Positions 35,010 to 47,244 of a stretch of DNA of 64,000 nucleotides are shown here, one piece after another (position 1 is the stretch's first letter; every line of letters starts with the position of its first letter). The notes beneath the pieces are model-generated. The model saw only the letters and a list, made by a program, of their open reading frames with translations. It ran no database searches and had not been told where the DNA came from. The stretch is from Aselliscus stoliczkanus. Taxonomy: Eukaryota > Chordata > Mammalia > Chiroptera > Hipposideridae. The stretch lies in NCBI GenBank assembly GCA_033961575.1, contig CM066736.1, positions 91,148,852 to 91,212,851 on the forward strand, in the 5' to 3' direction. The translations under genes were made by a program, and so were the position numbers.

Positions 35010-35110
35010 AGAAGGAGAAGGGGAAAGGGAAAGGGAAGGAGAAATGAAATGAAGGGAAGGGAAGGGAAGGGAAAGGAAGGGAAGGGAAAGAAAAGGGGAG
35101 GGTAAGGGAA
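35010..35110. repeat. Purine tract (GGGAA/GGAAG)n
   Basis: All-purine stretch of about 100 bases made of ggaaggg and ggaaagg units, interrupted by atgaaatg. Confidence 0.85.
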
Positions 35111-35489
35111 AGAAAGATTAGATTTCTATATGGTGTTTTGTGGGGTATTTTTTTGGTTTTTGTTTGTTTTTTTGTCATTTCTATCACTTTGTTAAAATTC
35201 TCATTTTGTTCATGTTGTTAACCTCATTTTGTTTGATTGTCTGTGTATTCTTATAATTCACTGAACTGCTTTAAAAGGATTATTCTGAATTCTTTGTCAG
35301 ATAATTCATAGATAACCTTTTTTTAGGTATTAGTTATTGGAGTTTTATTAGATTCCTTTGGTGGTATTGTGCTTACATGATTATTTGGGATCCTTGTATC
35401 CTTGCATTGATATTTTCCCATTGGGGTAAGCAGTCTCCTCTTCCATACTTTACAGGTTTACATTGGCAGAAAAAATCCTTCACCAGACA

Positions 35490-36690
35490 GCTCTGCTTGG
35501 GGTACTGTATGGGTCAGCTGGGAGTATCCATGGCCAGGTGGGGCTTGCTATCATGGTCTCTATTTGAGCAAGGCTACTACCTATGCTCTGAGGTCCTGGG
35601 AGGAAGGAAGTCATGCTGACTGGGTTTCGAAGTTGGGTGATCCTGCTGTTTGGGCACTGCATTCAAACAGGGCTGCTGAGTGGGCTCCCTGGTCAGGTAG
35701 AGCCGCTGATGGTGAGCCCTCTCATTAGGCTCTGCTATCATCTCTGGTTGGACAAGATTGCTAGCTGTGTCCCCTGGCAGGGCAATGACACAGGTTGGAC
35801 TCTGCAACTGGGGAGGGCTGCAGGCTGCACTCTGTAAATGCTTCTGGTCAAATGGGGCCTCTGGCATGCTCTTCAATTGGATGGTGTTGCTGATTGGATT
35901 CCATATTCAGGTAAGACCACAGACAAGACTTCACAGTCAGACAGGGCCTCAAGCTGTGCTCTGCAATCAGATGGGGCCACAGGCTGTGTTCTGAATTTGG
36001 GTGAGACCACAGTTTGGGCTTCACAATCATGTAGGACACTGGCTGTGTTCTGCTGTTGGGCAAGTTCACTGACCAGGCTGGTCAGATGAGGCCTCTAGCT
36101 GGATGAAGCTTGAGACTTCTCTGGTCCAGCATCACTGCTGCCCAGGCAGGCTTTCTGGTTGTATGGGGCCACAGGCTATGCTCCTCGACTGGGCAGGGTC
36201 ATTGGCTGGGCTTCCTGCTTAGGCCAGGCCACAGGCTGTGTTCAACAATGAGACAAGGCTATAGGCTGGGTGGGATTGTAGGCTGGGCTCCACGGCTGTC
36301 TAAGGTCACTGATAGGCAACCTGGTTATGAGGGACCTAGGGAAATGCTCAGTAGTTGGGCAGGAGTACTGGCTTGGCAACCTGCGTAAGCAGGACAGGGC
36401 TTCCTGGTCAAGCAAAACTGGAGCATATGCTCGGCAGTTGGCAGGGGGTGAAGGGTGTCTACGAATTTGCTTCCCTGCCTGGGTGGGATCATAGAATGGG
36501 TTCCATGGCTGGTAAGTCTCATTGATTGTGGAGACCCAAATCAGGTACAGCTGCCAAATGAGCTGCCTGGCTAGACGGGGCCACCAGCTCAGGTCTGCAA
36601 ATGGGCAGAACTGCTGCCTGAGATTTCTGCTCAGGCTCCACTGCAGCAGGAATGCAGCCCTCCAAGATCTGAGTGCAGGTTGTTGTGAGA
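35490..36690. repeat. Degenerate ~30-bp minisatellite array
   Basis: G/C-rich, CT-skewed block of units similar to gggccacaggctgtgttctg. Unit starts at 35944, 35974, 36003/4 and 36033, and again at 36159, 36189 and 36219, are 30 bases apart. The whole block could hold about 40 units, many badly diverged. Open frames here (for example 36242-36736 minus) follow from the repetition and show no domain. Old mammalian L1s sometimes carry similar sequence; origin unsure. Confidence 0.7.
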
Positions 36691-37114
36691 CCCACCCACC
36701 CTGCTTCTTCATCTCTATCTGACCCCTGGTGTTCAAGCTTTGCAGATTACCTTGTGTTCCCTATGAAATGAGACTTGAGTGGGCCTCCCAGAAGGCATTC
36801 ACAATGTTGGCATTGCTGGGCGTCTACATTGGGCACTCTTTTCCCACTGGAGAAACAGGAGTCCAGGCGGGCCCTGTCAGTGCAGTGCAGTGCAGTGCTG
36901 TGCCAGCCTGGAAGAGGGACGATGCAGTCAAAGTGAAACTGCTCCTCTTAACCTTCTAATGCAGTCTTTCTCAGTCTGTGTATTACAGGGGCATGCTACA
37001 GCCTCACCCCCCAGGTTCTGGAATATTCACAATGGTGTCTAGTCCATGGATAGTTGCTACTTGATCTTCTTGAGGAAGACTGAAATCAGACAACTCTCAT
37101 TGCCACCTCCCTCT

Positions 37115-37600
37115 CTCTTTTTCCTTGATAAGTCTCATTATGGCTTTATTAATTTTATTGATAATTTCAAATAATCAACTTTCAAATTTGTTGATTTTCC
37201 CCCATTGATTCTGTTTTCTATTTTATTGATTCCACTTTTATGTTTATTAATTCTTTACTCTTATTTACCTTGGGCTTAATTTGTTCTTCTTTTTCTAAAT
37301 TTTTATCAACTTAGATAATTGGTTTTAAATATTTATTCTTTTCTAAAATTAAGTATGTAAAAGTATAATTTTCCCTCTAATTTATCTTTAGCTGCATTCC
37401 ACAACTTTTACTATATGTCATTATCAATCAGTTTGAAATATTTTCTAACATTTTCTGTGACTTCTTATTTGAGCCACAGATTATTTAGATGTGTGTTGTT
37501 TAATTTCCAAGTGTTTGGGGCCTATCATGGCATCTTACTGTTATTGTTTTTTATTTAATTATGTGTTGGTGAGAGTATACTGTGTTTTTTTTAATTTATT
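37115..37600 (-). mobile_element. Old L1 ORF2 internal fragment, reverse orientation
   Basis: AT-rich stretch containing aaatttgttgattttccccc, ttctattttattgattccac and gttgtttaatttccaagtgt, which read as old L1 ORF2 on the minus strand. Boundaries are approximate. Confidence 0.6.
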
Positions 37601-38837
37601 AAAACATAATTTATAACCCAGCACGAAAAAAGTGCTCTGCCCCTCCCCACATTTTCCAATCCCCATGTAACATTATCAATCTCATCCAAAAGATGTGAAA
37701 GGATCCTGAATGCTGCTAATTAAAGAAGCATCTAATTTCTTCCACTTTCACTTCCATCGAGGAAGGCTTTTTCCCTCTCACCACAAGGGGCAAATAATAG
37801 GGGTGAAACTTCTGCTCTGTTCCCTCTCTCCTCTCCTTTGCTTGCTTTATCATATAGGAAGAAGGATCATTAATACAATTGACAGAGGTTGCTGGAAACA
37901 GTGGATGGGGTTATTGCATACCAAGAGTAGGAAAAATATTCCAGCCTGTCTGTTTCACTGCCTACCTGAAGGATGTGTAGGGACACCAGTGAACTTTCTT
38001 TGGCTTCGTTTTCGAATATCATAAACTCACCTGCCCATAATCTCTTTCCCCAAGAAAACCTGGAAACTGCTATTGTCTCTTTTGCATTTTACAGTCTGCA
38101 AGGACTCCATTTATGCAGATGTTGCAACCCTTTTTGACAATGGGATATTTGTATTTGGACTAAATTTTCAAATCAAATCTCACCATATCTGGGTAGGGGT
38201 ATAAGGTAGAAAGGGATCCTAAAACCTAAAATTTAGGTAATGAAATTAAGGGCTTCCTCTTTGTCCTCTGATCCCACCTATATTTTCCAATTGTGACTTA
38301 TCAGAGAGCCATGCATATGAAATTTATTAGTGTTTTAACCACTACTACCTTGATCTCTCTTTAATCCCTTGTGGGCATTCTCTACTGCTAGGAATGAAAA
38401 ATGGATAAAGACTGAGAAAACTGCACTTTTAATCTCCAACAAAACATCTGAGCTTCTTTTTCTCAAAGAGATGCCCTGTCTCTCTCAGGTGCAGAGCATC
38501 TAATCCTAAAATCAAAGCTCTGTTCTCCTAATCCAACACAGAAAATTACACTAAAAATTAATAAAAGGAAAATGGAACACTCACTGCAGAGATATCAATT
38601 TTGTGCAATGATTGAATTGAATTCAATATTGCAAATAATTTTGGGGGGTGTTTGTTCGGTTGGGAAGTAAGTCAGACATTCAGTATTGAGAAGTAAATGA
38701 AACATACAAGATTCTTGCCTTCCTGGAGCCTATGTTCTAGCATGGAAGATATATACAGTGTAAGTAATATCATAAAATTGTACTAATTCTGATTCAAGAT
38801 GTTAGACTGATAACATGATTTATTTCCTCTTTTTCTC

Positions 38838-40185
38838 AAAGTTAACTTTTTTTTTTACAACACCTCCAGAACTTAATGTACCTTATAACAAGAAATTTGT
38901 ACCTTATGACCACCTTCACACATTTCCCCACTCCTCACACCCCACCTCTGGCAACCACCAATTTGTTCTTGGTTTCTATGAGTTCAGTTTTTTAACATTA
39001 CATGTATAATTGATAACACGCAGTATTTGTCTTTCTCTGTCTGACTTATTTCACTTAGCAAAATACCCTTACAGTCCATCTGTGCTGTCGTAAATGACAG
39101 GATTTCCTTCTTTTTTTATTGCTGAATAATATATATATATTTTCTTTATCCATTCATCTGTTGCTCAATACTTAGGTAGTTTCCATGTCATGTCTATTGT
39201 AAATCATGTTGCACATAGGGGTGCAGATATCTCTTCTACACAGTGATTTTGTTTCCTTTGTATGTATACTGGATTGCTGGGTCATAAGGTAGTTCTATTT
39301 TTAATGTTTTGAGGAACATCCATACTGTTTTCCATAGTGGCACCAATTCACATTTCCCCAAACAGTGCACAAAGATTCCCTTTTATCCACATCCTTACAA
39401 ACACTCATCTTTCATCTTCTTGATAGCAGACATTCTAATAGGTGTGTGATAATCTTTTACTGCAGTTTCAATTTTCATTTCCCTGATAATTAGTGATGTT
39501 GAGGATCTTTTCATGCACGTGGTGATCATTTGTATGTCTTCTTTGGAAAAATGTCTATTCAGATCCTATGCCCATATTTTAATCAATAGTGTTTGGTTGG
39601 TTTTGTTTTTTGTTTGCTTGTTTGTTTTTGCTATTGAGTTGTATGAGTTCTTTATATAATTTGGATATTAACCCCTTACCTGATATATTATTTGCAAATA
39701 TTTTATCTGATTCCATAGGTTGCCTTTCACCTTGTTGTTGGTGTCCTTTGCTTTGCAGAGCTTTTTAGTTTAATGTAGTCCCACTTGTTTATTTTACCTT
39801 TATTGCCTTGGCTTTTGGTGTCAAATCCAAAAAAATCATTGCCAAGTCCAATGTCAAGTTTATCTCCTATGTTTTCTTCTAGGAGCTTTATTATTTCAGG
39901 TCCTATATTCAAATCCTTAACCCATTTTAAGTTGATGATTGTTTATGGTATAAAATAAGGATACAAGGTCATTCTTTTGCAAGTGAATATCCAGTTTTCC
40001 CATCACCATCATTGAAGAGACTATCCTTTCTGCTTTGGACATTTTTGGCCTCTTTGTCAAAAATTAATTATCCACATATGCATAGGTTTATTTCTGGGGT
40101 CTCTATTCTGTTCCATTGATCTATGTGTCTGTTTTTATGACAATACCATACTGTTTTGATTACTATAGATTTGTAATGTAGTTTA
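38838..40185 (-). mobile_element. Old L1 3' part, reverse orientation
   Basis: Reverse complement of an L1 3' UTR and ORF2 C-terminal coding region: ttcttctttggaaaaatgtc, ttgagttgtatgagttcttt and gttgtattaaccccttacc-like blocks are well-known L1 sequence. Many indels; no useful ORF. A sizeable 5' truncation is assumed. Confidence 0.8.
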
Positions 40186-40369
40186 AATCTAATGATTAAA
40201 TAAAAATGAAAATGAGAAAATTTCAATAACAGTACTAGAATATGGAGGTGTATGGTGTATACTAGGATTGGATCAGATCTTTCTGATATTTCTGGAATTT
40301 ATAAGTAAGATTGGATTGCCTTTATAGAAAAATCAGAATGAAGAAACCTGCAAACTAATATAGGTGTAG

Positions 40370-40371
<2 letters not shown>

Positions 40372-40403
<32 letters not shown>
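40372..40403. repeat. (TG)n microsatellite
   Basis: About 15 uninterrupted TG units. Confidence 0.92.
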
Positions 40404-40406
<3 letters not shown>

Positions 40407-43400
40407 CAGTAGAATTATGAGTTAGGGAAACAGGAACTGGAGAAGGTAAAGATTGATGCAAAGATGGGAAACATTCTTATAAGAAATCCAGGGGATATTC
40501 CAAGCTTAGAACCAATCATTAAAAATGATAACAGAAATGAAGAGCAATACATTAATGAATTCAGAAGGTGATTGTTCTTGTATTGCCAGAGCACCTGGGT
40601 CAATTTCATACACTGTGACAAGGAAATCTGCTATCTACATAAAATGAAGAAAATGTCTTTGTATCTCTAACCCCTGTCATTGCAATGGAGCCAGACAGAG
40701 AAAATCAGGGTCAATTCCAAGGTGGTTTGGTTCACCAGGTTAGAAACAGAAAAAAATACATGGCAAGGCAGCTCCACAGATTCTCAAAGATACTGTGGCA
40801 TCTCTGGTTTCAACTATAAAAGCTTCTCTATTTAGCAAAAGAGAGGGAACCAAGCTTACCTTTTCACTTTCCCCTTGACAGCCTGCAAGGAATTCTGCCT
40901 GTCAGCAAATCCTTGCAAAATGACCTATAGAGTCCTGCAATCAGGTACAGAATCTGTGACCTTCACAGCTTTGAAAGAAACTCACACCAACTACTCAAAC
41001 CAATTAATTCTCGTATATGAGCGGATAGATAAATGTAAGAATCTATAGATATTTGGGGAAAATTAGAATGAAAGGAAAGACATAGATAAAGTAGCAGAAC
41101 AGCTAATCCACTAGAGAGAAGAGTATATATAAGGAAAAAAGACATTTATAAAATATGTAATATTTTTAAATGACCTCTTCAATGCATTTTTGAGGTTTTT
41201 TGAGGTGGTAGCAAAGTAAAGAAATCTAAATCAGCAGAAAAAACGAGAAAATGTTAACCCAAAGAGCCAGTGCTAATATTTAGCTGACTATTAAACATTT
41301 GTATAATATGATAAATGTTTAATATGCGTGATCAAACAAAACAGAGAAGGCACAAATAAATACAAACATAATAAAATAGAGAATATACTGCAGGCACAAT
41401 ATGAAACAAAACAGTAAGAAAATGATACAAATAATCTTCTGTTAGTAAATTTAAATGAGAGTAAATGGAAATTTCTAGACAAAAACTACAAACCTTTTCA
41501 AAAGGAAATTTTAAAAGGCATATTTCATGTAGAATACTCGTAAATATCCCACTTAGAAGATCAGAGATGAAAAAAATATATCTGTTAAGCTATACATTAG
41601 TCAGCTGCAACAAAGACTGCCAAAAATATAGTACTTTAAACCAGACACAAGTTTATTTCTGTCTCATGTTTGAGTTAAGGTTGGTGGCCAAGACAGTGTC
41701 AGTAACACAGGAACACAGGTTCTTCTATAGTGTTGCTCTGTCATCTTCAAAACACATTTTCATGTTGTGATCCAAGGAAGCTACTTCAGATCACACCATC
41801 ATATCCACATTCCAAGTTTCAGAAAGTGGTATAAGTGGAAGGAGAGAAAAAAAACTGCTTCCCTGTATAAACTACCAAAACTAGATTTCTAGGGAAATCT
41901 CCAGTCAAGGTGGTAGAGGATGTAAATGCTGTGAGTGCCTCCTTTCACAACCGCATCAAAATTACAACTAAACTACATAATACCCATCATTGAGAATCAC
42001 CTGAAGTCTACCTAAAGCAAAGTTCTACATCTAAGGTGGAAGTCATCTGCGGATTTCTTTGTGACTCATGCCAGGTGGCCCCAGGCAGGGTACAGGTTGC
42101 AGTTGAACTTGGCCTGTGGCAATGTGTTCTCCCAGAAAGCCCCGGGCTGGCAAGCCTGGTGTCCAAGTCAGACCAAGCTGGAGCATCCACCCACCTGGCC
42201 ACCTCCAAGGGCGACAACCCAAAGAGCAGACTGAGCAAACACCAGAAACCTGCTAAAGCAAGCCCTGCTCTATAGGGTCAGCTCCTGCACAACAGCTCTT
42301 TCTCTGTTTTCACAACCAATCACCCTATGAGTCAATCCCTCCTGTAGACACACAAACAGCAACCAAGGCTCAACTAGAACAGGAGAGCACACATAGCCCA
42401 TACAAGGGACACACCTGGAACACCCAGCTCTGGTGACCAGGGAGACTGAGCCACTGGGCCCAGCAGGACACTGACTACATAAGGCCACTCTATTAAGACC
42501 AGGAGACATAGCAGCCCTACGTAATATATAGAAATAAATGCAGGGAGGCAGCCAAAATGGGGAGACAAAGAAATATGTCCCAAATAAAAGAATAGAACAA
42601 AGCTCCAGAAAAAGAACTAAACAAAATGTAGACAAGCAATCTACCAGACACAGATATCAAAATAATGGTTATAAGGATGCTCAATGATCTCAGTGAGAAC
42701 TCAACAAAGAGATAGAAACATAAAAATGAAGATAGAAAACATTTTTTTAAAAAAGTCATAAAGAATACAATAACTGAAATGAAGAATACATTAGAGGGAA
42801 TCAACAGTAGATTAGATGAAGCAGAGAGTGGAATCAGTTATTTAGAAGATAGATAGTATAAAATACTCAATCAAAACAGCAAAAAAGAAAAAAGGAAAAG
42901 AAATCTAAAAACATGAGATAGTTTAAAGGGCCTTTGGGACAATATCAAGCATACCAACATTTGCATCCTAGGGGTACCAGAAGGAGAAGAGAGAGTGCAA
43001 TAAATTGAAAACCTATTTGAAGAAACAATGATGGAAAACTCCAATAACCTGGCAAAGGAAATAGACTAAAAGCCCAGCGAGTGCAGAGTCCCAAACAAGA
43101 AGAACCCAAAGACGTCCACACCATGATACATTGTAATTAAAATGCCAAGGTTTAAAGACAAAGAGAGAATCTTAAAAATAGCAAGAGAAAAGCAGTTACC
43201 TACAAGAGAGCTCCCAAAATACTGTCAGCAGATTTCTCAACAGAAAATTTGCAGGCCAGAAGGGATTGGCATGAAATATTCAAAGTGATGAAAAGCAAGA
43301 AACTACAACCAAAATTACTCTACCCAGCAAAGCTATCATTTACAATCAAAGGACAGATAAAGAGTTTCCCAGACAAGAAAAAGCTAAAAGAGTTCATCAC

Positions 43401-43449
43401 CACCAGTCCAGAATTACAATGAATCTTAAAGGATTAGAGGGACTTATAA

Positions 43450-44060
43450 GGGCCAGCCGAGTGGCTCTTTGGTAAAAAGTTGGCTTAGGGGGCTGGCCAA
43501 GTCGCTCAGTTGGTTAAGAGCTTGCTCAAGAGTGCTAGCTGAGCTCTGAGCAACAGCAGTTCAATGCCCAGCCTGAGGTGAGGATGGCTCAGCTAAAAGA
43601 ATTAAAAATAAATAAATAAAAAGAGTTGGCTTGGGAGCGTGAGCTCTGAGCAGCAGGGCTGCCGGTTCGGATCCCACATGGGCCAGTGACGCTGTGCCCT
43701 CGACAGCTGCAATGGTGAACAACAGCTCCACCTGGAGCTGGGCTACCATGAGTCACCAGTGATGGCATAGGGTGCAGTGCGGCTGCAGTGGGATACTGTG
43801 AGCTACCGTGAGTGGCCAGCAGCCAGTGTGACTGGCCAGCAGCTGGCTTGAGCTACCATGAGCCACCGTGAGCAGCTGTCCAATGGCTGTTGATTGACTG
43901 CCTCAGCCGGGAAGAGCACAATGATCACAATACCAACATGGACCAGTGAAGCAATGTCTTTCACAACTAGACTGAAGAACAAAAGGATAGCAACTTGTCC
44001 TCCTTTGTCAATTCCCCAAAGCTGTTCCCCTCCCCAAATTCCCCAATTAAAAAAAAAAAT
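43450..44060 (+). mobile_element. Long composite SINE, third copy, split by another SINE
   Basis: Head at 43450-43486, body at 43624-44060, with a shorter SINE inserted between (43487-43623). The body again has the gagctaccatgag-type repeats, caacttgtcc and ccccaatt plus an A tail. It is inserted in the old L1 between its ORF1 end and ORF2 start. Confidence 0.85.
43487..43623 (+). mobile_element. SINE nested inside the composite SINE
   Basis: About 137 bp: ggctggccaagtcgctcagt, gagcttgctcaagagtg, gttcaatgcccagcc, then an A-rich tail. It has the TSD agttggctt at 43478-43486 and 43624-43632 within the host SINE. Same type as the copies at 54321 and, reversed, 27555. Confidence 0.87.
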
Positions 44061-44522
44061 CTATAAAGAAACTGAAGAAGAGAATGGTAATATAACCATA
44101 TATCTATTAATAATTACTTTCAATGTCAATGGATTAAATGTTCCAATCAAAAGACAGTGTGGCTGAATGGATAAGGAAACAAGACCTTCATATATGCTGC
44201 CTACAAGAGAGTCATTTCAGATATAAAGACACACACAGACTGAAATTAAAAGGATGGAAAAAGATATTTCATGAAAATGAAGAAAAAAAACTGGGGTAGC
44301 AATATTCATACCACATAAAATGACTTTAAAATAAAGGCTATAACGAGGTACAAAAAAAGACCCAATAATCCCACTGTGGGTATTTATCCAAGGAAACCCA
44401 AAGTCCTACTTCAAGGAGATGTGTACATCCATGAGTTCATTTCAGAATTGTTTACAATGGCCAAGATGTGGAGGCAGCCTGGATGTCCATCCATGGATGA
44501 ATGAATAAAGAGTAGACGATAC

Positions 44523-45089
44523 GTTCGAGGTCTAACAATTAAGTTTGCAAACTTGTTGCAATGATCTTGCTAACCTTTTTTGATATCAGAGGGATTATTC
44601 ATTATGAAATTCTACCAACTGGGCAAACAGTTAACCAAGTTTACTATTTGGAAGTGCTGAAAAGGCTGCATGAAAAAGTTAGATGACCTGAACTTTTCGC
44701 CAACAATTCATGGCTCTTGCATCATGACAATGCACCAGCTCACACGGCACTGTCTATGAGGGAGTTTTTAGCCAGTAAACAAATAACTGTATTGGAACAC
44801 TCTCCCTACTCACCTGTTCTGGCCCCCAATTACTTCTTTCTTTACCCGAAGATAAAGGGAATATTGAAAGAAGACATTTTGATGACATTCAGGACATAAA
44901 GGGTAATATGAAAACAGCTGTGATGGCCATTCCAGAAAAAGAGTTCTACAATTGCTTTGAAGGGCACTGGTGTCAGTGCATAGCTTCCCAAGGGGAGTAC
45001 TTCAAAGGTGACCATAGCAATATTCAACAATGAGATTTATAGCACTTTTTTTAGGAGGGGTTCATGAACTTAGCTGTCCAACCTTGTAT
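44523..45089 (+). mobile_element. Internally deleted mariner-type transposon, second copy
   Basis: Same family as 9535-10080, about 567 bp, with related inverted ends (aggtctaacaattaagttt; complement of aacttagctgtccaacct). The retained C-terminal transposase frame (44717-44899) shows HHDNAPAHTA, the second Asp of the D,D34D triad. At the third Asp position the codon is TAC (Tyr) in SPVLAPNYFF. It is therefore catalytically dead. It landed inside the old L1 at 41.9-46.2 kb. Confidence 0.82.
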
Positions 45090-45251
45090 ATACAATGAAA
45101 TACTGTTCAGTCATGGAAGGGAATGGTTTCTTGCCATCTGGGGTGACATCGATGGACCTAGAGGATATTGTGCTGAGTGGAGTATGTCAGACAGAGAAAG
45201 ACAGATGCAATGTGAATTCCCTTATATGTGGAATCTAAAGAATAAAATAAA

Positions 45252-45735
45252 TAGGGGCCAGCTGAGTGGCTTGGTTGGTTAAGAGTTGGCTTAGAGTGTA
45301 TACTCTGAGCAACAAGGCCACCGGTTCGATTCCCACATGGGCCAGTGAACGCTGCACCTTAGCTGAGCAGTTGCTGAGCTGCCAATAGGTGGCAGGATAG
45401 CTCAGCCAGTGTAACAAGATTCCTGTTCAATGGTGGGCTATGCCCACCTGCAACTAAAGATTGAACTTGGCACCTTGAGCTGAGCGGCCGCCCAGATGGC
45501 TCAGAGAATAGAGCGTGCACTCTTAACAACAAGGCTGCTTGTTTGACTCCCACATGGGTTGGTGGCTATACCCACTTGCAACTAAGATTGAACACGGCAC
45601 CTTGAGCTTAGAGGCCAAAAGCTGCCGACGGGAAGCCAGATGGCAACTGGCGCCCTCCACAACAAAGATCGAAGAAAAACAACTTGACTGGTCCCCTCCC
45701 CCAATTCCCCAATAAAATCTTTTTTTTTTTAAAAA
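45252..45735 (+). mobile_element. Dimeric tRNA-derived SINE
   Basis: Two related tRNA-like units in tandem. The first has ggttcgattcccacatgggc near 45323. The second has gtttgactcccacatgggt near 45541, each followed by a cacttgcaacta/cacctgcaacta block and ggcaccttgagct. The tail has ccccaattccccaataaaat and A/T runs. The TSD aaagaataaaataaa at 45237-45251 and 45736-45750 sits in the old L1 3' UTR. Confidence 0.87.
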
Positions 45736-46514
45736 AAAGAATAAAATAAACGAAACAGAAACAAACTCATAGACACATAGAATATTTTGATGTTTGCCAG
45801 ATGGGAGGGAGGTTGTGGGAGCAAACGAAAAGGGGAAAGGATTAAGTCATATAAATTTGTTGTTACAAAGTAGTCATGGGCATGTAGGGTACAGCATAAG
45901 GAATATAGTCAATAATATTGTAATGAACTATGTATGGTGTCAGATGAGTACTAGGTTTATTGAAGTGATAGATTGGAGGAGGGTTGGGCATGGTGAAAAA
46001 GGTGAAGGGATTAGGATGTACAAATTGGTAGTTACAAAATAGTCACAGGGATGTTAAGGAAAGCATAGGGAATGCAATCAATAAAATAGTAATAACTATG
46101 TATAGTTCCAGGTACGTACTAGACTAGTCAGGAGGATCACTTCTTAAATTATAGAAATGTCTAACCTTTATGCCGTACACTTGAAAGTAATATAAAATAA
46201 TATCAAGTGTCAAAAAAAGAATCTATTGTTGTTAAAGAAAAAAAGGAAAAAATAAACTTTAATCTTTAAAATTAAAAAAAACCAACTAAGTACCTACAGG
46301 GTCACGAAACTTGTTTTTTAAATGATGTGATACCATAAATTGGGCTTCCTCGGGACAACTTACCACAGTTATGTCCCACCTAGAACCAAGGTGATGACAA
46401 TGTATAATTCCCCCTACAATAAGAACTCATACCACTCCTTTCTAATTCACCCACATGTGCCAACCAAATTAAAGACTTATTACTCAGTCTCTGTAACAGA
46501 AAACTATTTGTTAG

Positions 46515-46715
46515 GAGTAAAATTTACAAAGAAAGGTGAGGGTAAGGGGGGAGGGGCATGGTAGATGAGGATAAAGGGGATCAAACATATGGTGATGGAA
46601 AGAGAACTGACTCTGGGTGGTGAACACAATGGTATATATAGATGATGTATTACAAAATTGTACACCTGAAATCTATGTAATTTTACTAACAATTGTCACC
46701 CCAATAAACTTTAAT

Positions 46716-46716
<1 letters not shown>
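46515..46716 (+). mobile_element. L1 3' UTR end, second subfamily
   Basis: About 200 bases with gagaactgactctgggtggtg, acaaaattgtacacctgaaa and ccaataaactttaat. This is an L1 3' terminus of a different subfamily from the young copies. Its A tail continues directly into the compound microsatellite at 46717. Confidence 0.8.
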
Positions 46717-46767
<51 letters not shown>

Positions 46768-46798
46768 AACAGACAGAGAGAGAGAGACAGAGAGAGAC

Positions 46799-46859
<61 letters not shown>

Positions 46860-46920
46860 GGGAGGGAGGGAGGGAGGGAGGGAGGGAGGGAGGGAGGGAG
46901 GGAGGGGAAAAAAGAAAGGA

Positions 46921-46992
<72 letters not shown>

Positions 46993-46994
46993 AA
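46717..46994. repeat. Compound purine microsatellite on an L1 tail
   Basis: In order: (GAAA)n to about 46769; (GA)n with ACAG interruptions to 46854; (GGGA)n to about 46908; (AAAG)n to 46994. About 278 purine-rich bases. Open frames on both strands are low-complexity artefacts. Confidence 0.95.
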
Positions 46995-47121
46995 ACACTA
47001 ACCACCCACTCCACCCTTTCTAACCACTATTGAATCCCAAGATAGGATCCTCTCCTCACCTGAGCATCCTACCTCAAGGTAGCAGTGACTCAACTTCTTC
47101 CAGGACTGAACAAAATGTGTT

Positions 47122-47234
47122 TTTTTGTTTGTTTTTTTGAGGGCAGTGTCACTGGGCCTCACATGTGGGACCTGAACTGGGGTCGCCGGCATCCAAAGCC
47201 AGTGCTCAACCACCATGCCACTCGGCCAGCCCAA
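47122..47234 (-). mobile_element. tRNA-derived SINE (short type)
   Basis: Reverse-orientation copy like that at 2090, with gggcagtgtcactgggcctc and ccactcggccagccc. TSD aaaatgtgtt at 47112-47121 and 47235-47244. Confidence 0.87.
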
Positions 47235-47244
47235 AAAATGTGTT

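Larger units (their letters stand above)
41890..46220 (+). mobile_element. Old L1 carcass, internally deleted and multiply interrupted
   Basis: L1 5' UTR (41890-42555, caaggtggtagagg, then ttacaactaaactacataat), degenerate ORF1 (about 42556-43440, with GVPEGEE-like and KNLQARRDW-like codons and in-frame stops), start of ORF2 (about 44085-44355, FNVNGLNVPIKRQ), then an internal deletion straight to the ORF2 C-terminal part (about 44360-44520 and 45090-45250), and a 3' UTR ending near 46215 (gtacacttgaaagtaatata). Insertions inside it are the split SINE at 43450-44060, mariner at 44523-45089 and SINE at 45252-45735. It is much more diverged than the 13.6-kb element. Confidence 0.82.

Noticed and set aside
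36242..36736. 164-codon minus-strand frame
   Set aside because: It lies in the degenerate 30-bp minisatellite; no domain, and the repetition explains its length.
46717..46994. CRISPR-like or satellite array
   Set aside because: No spacers; these are simple mono- to tetranucleotide purine repeats continuing an L1 tail.
46617..47033. Frames of 95-138 codons with lysine/glutamate or serine/leucine repeats
   Set aside because: They are translations of the purine microsatellite.
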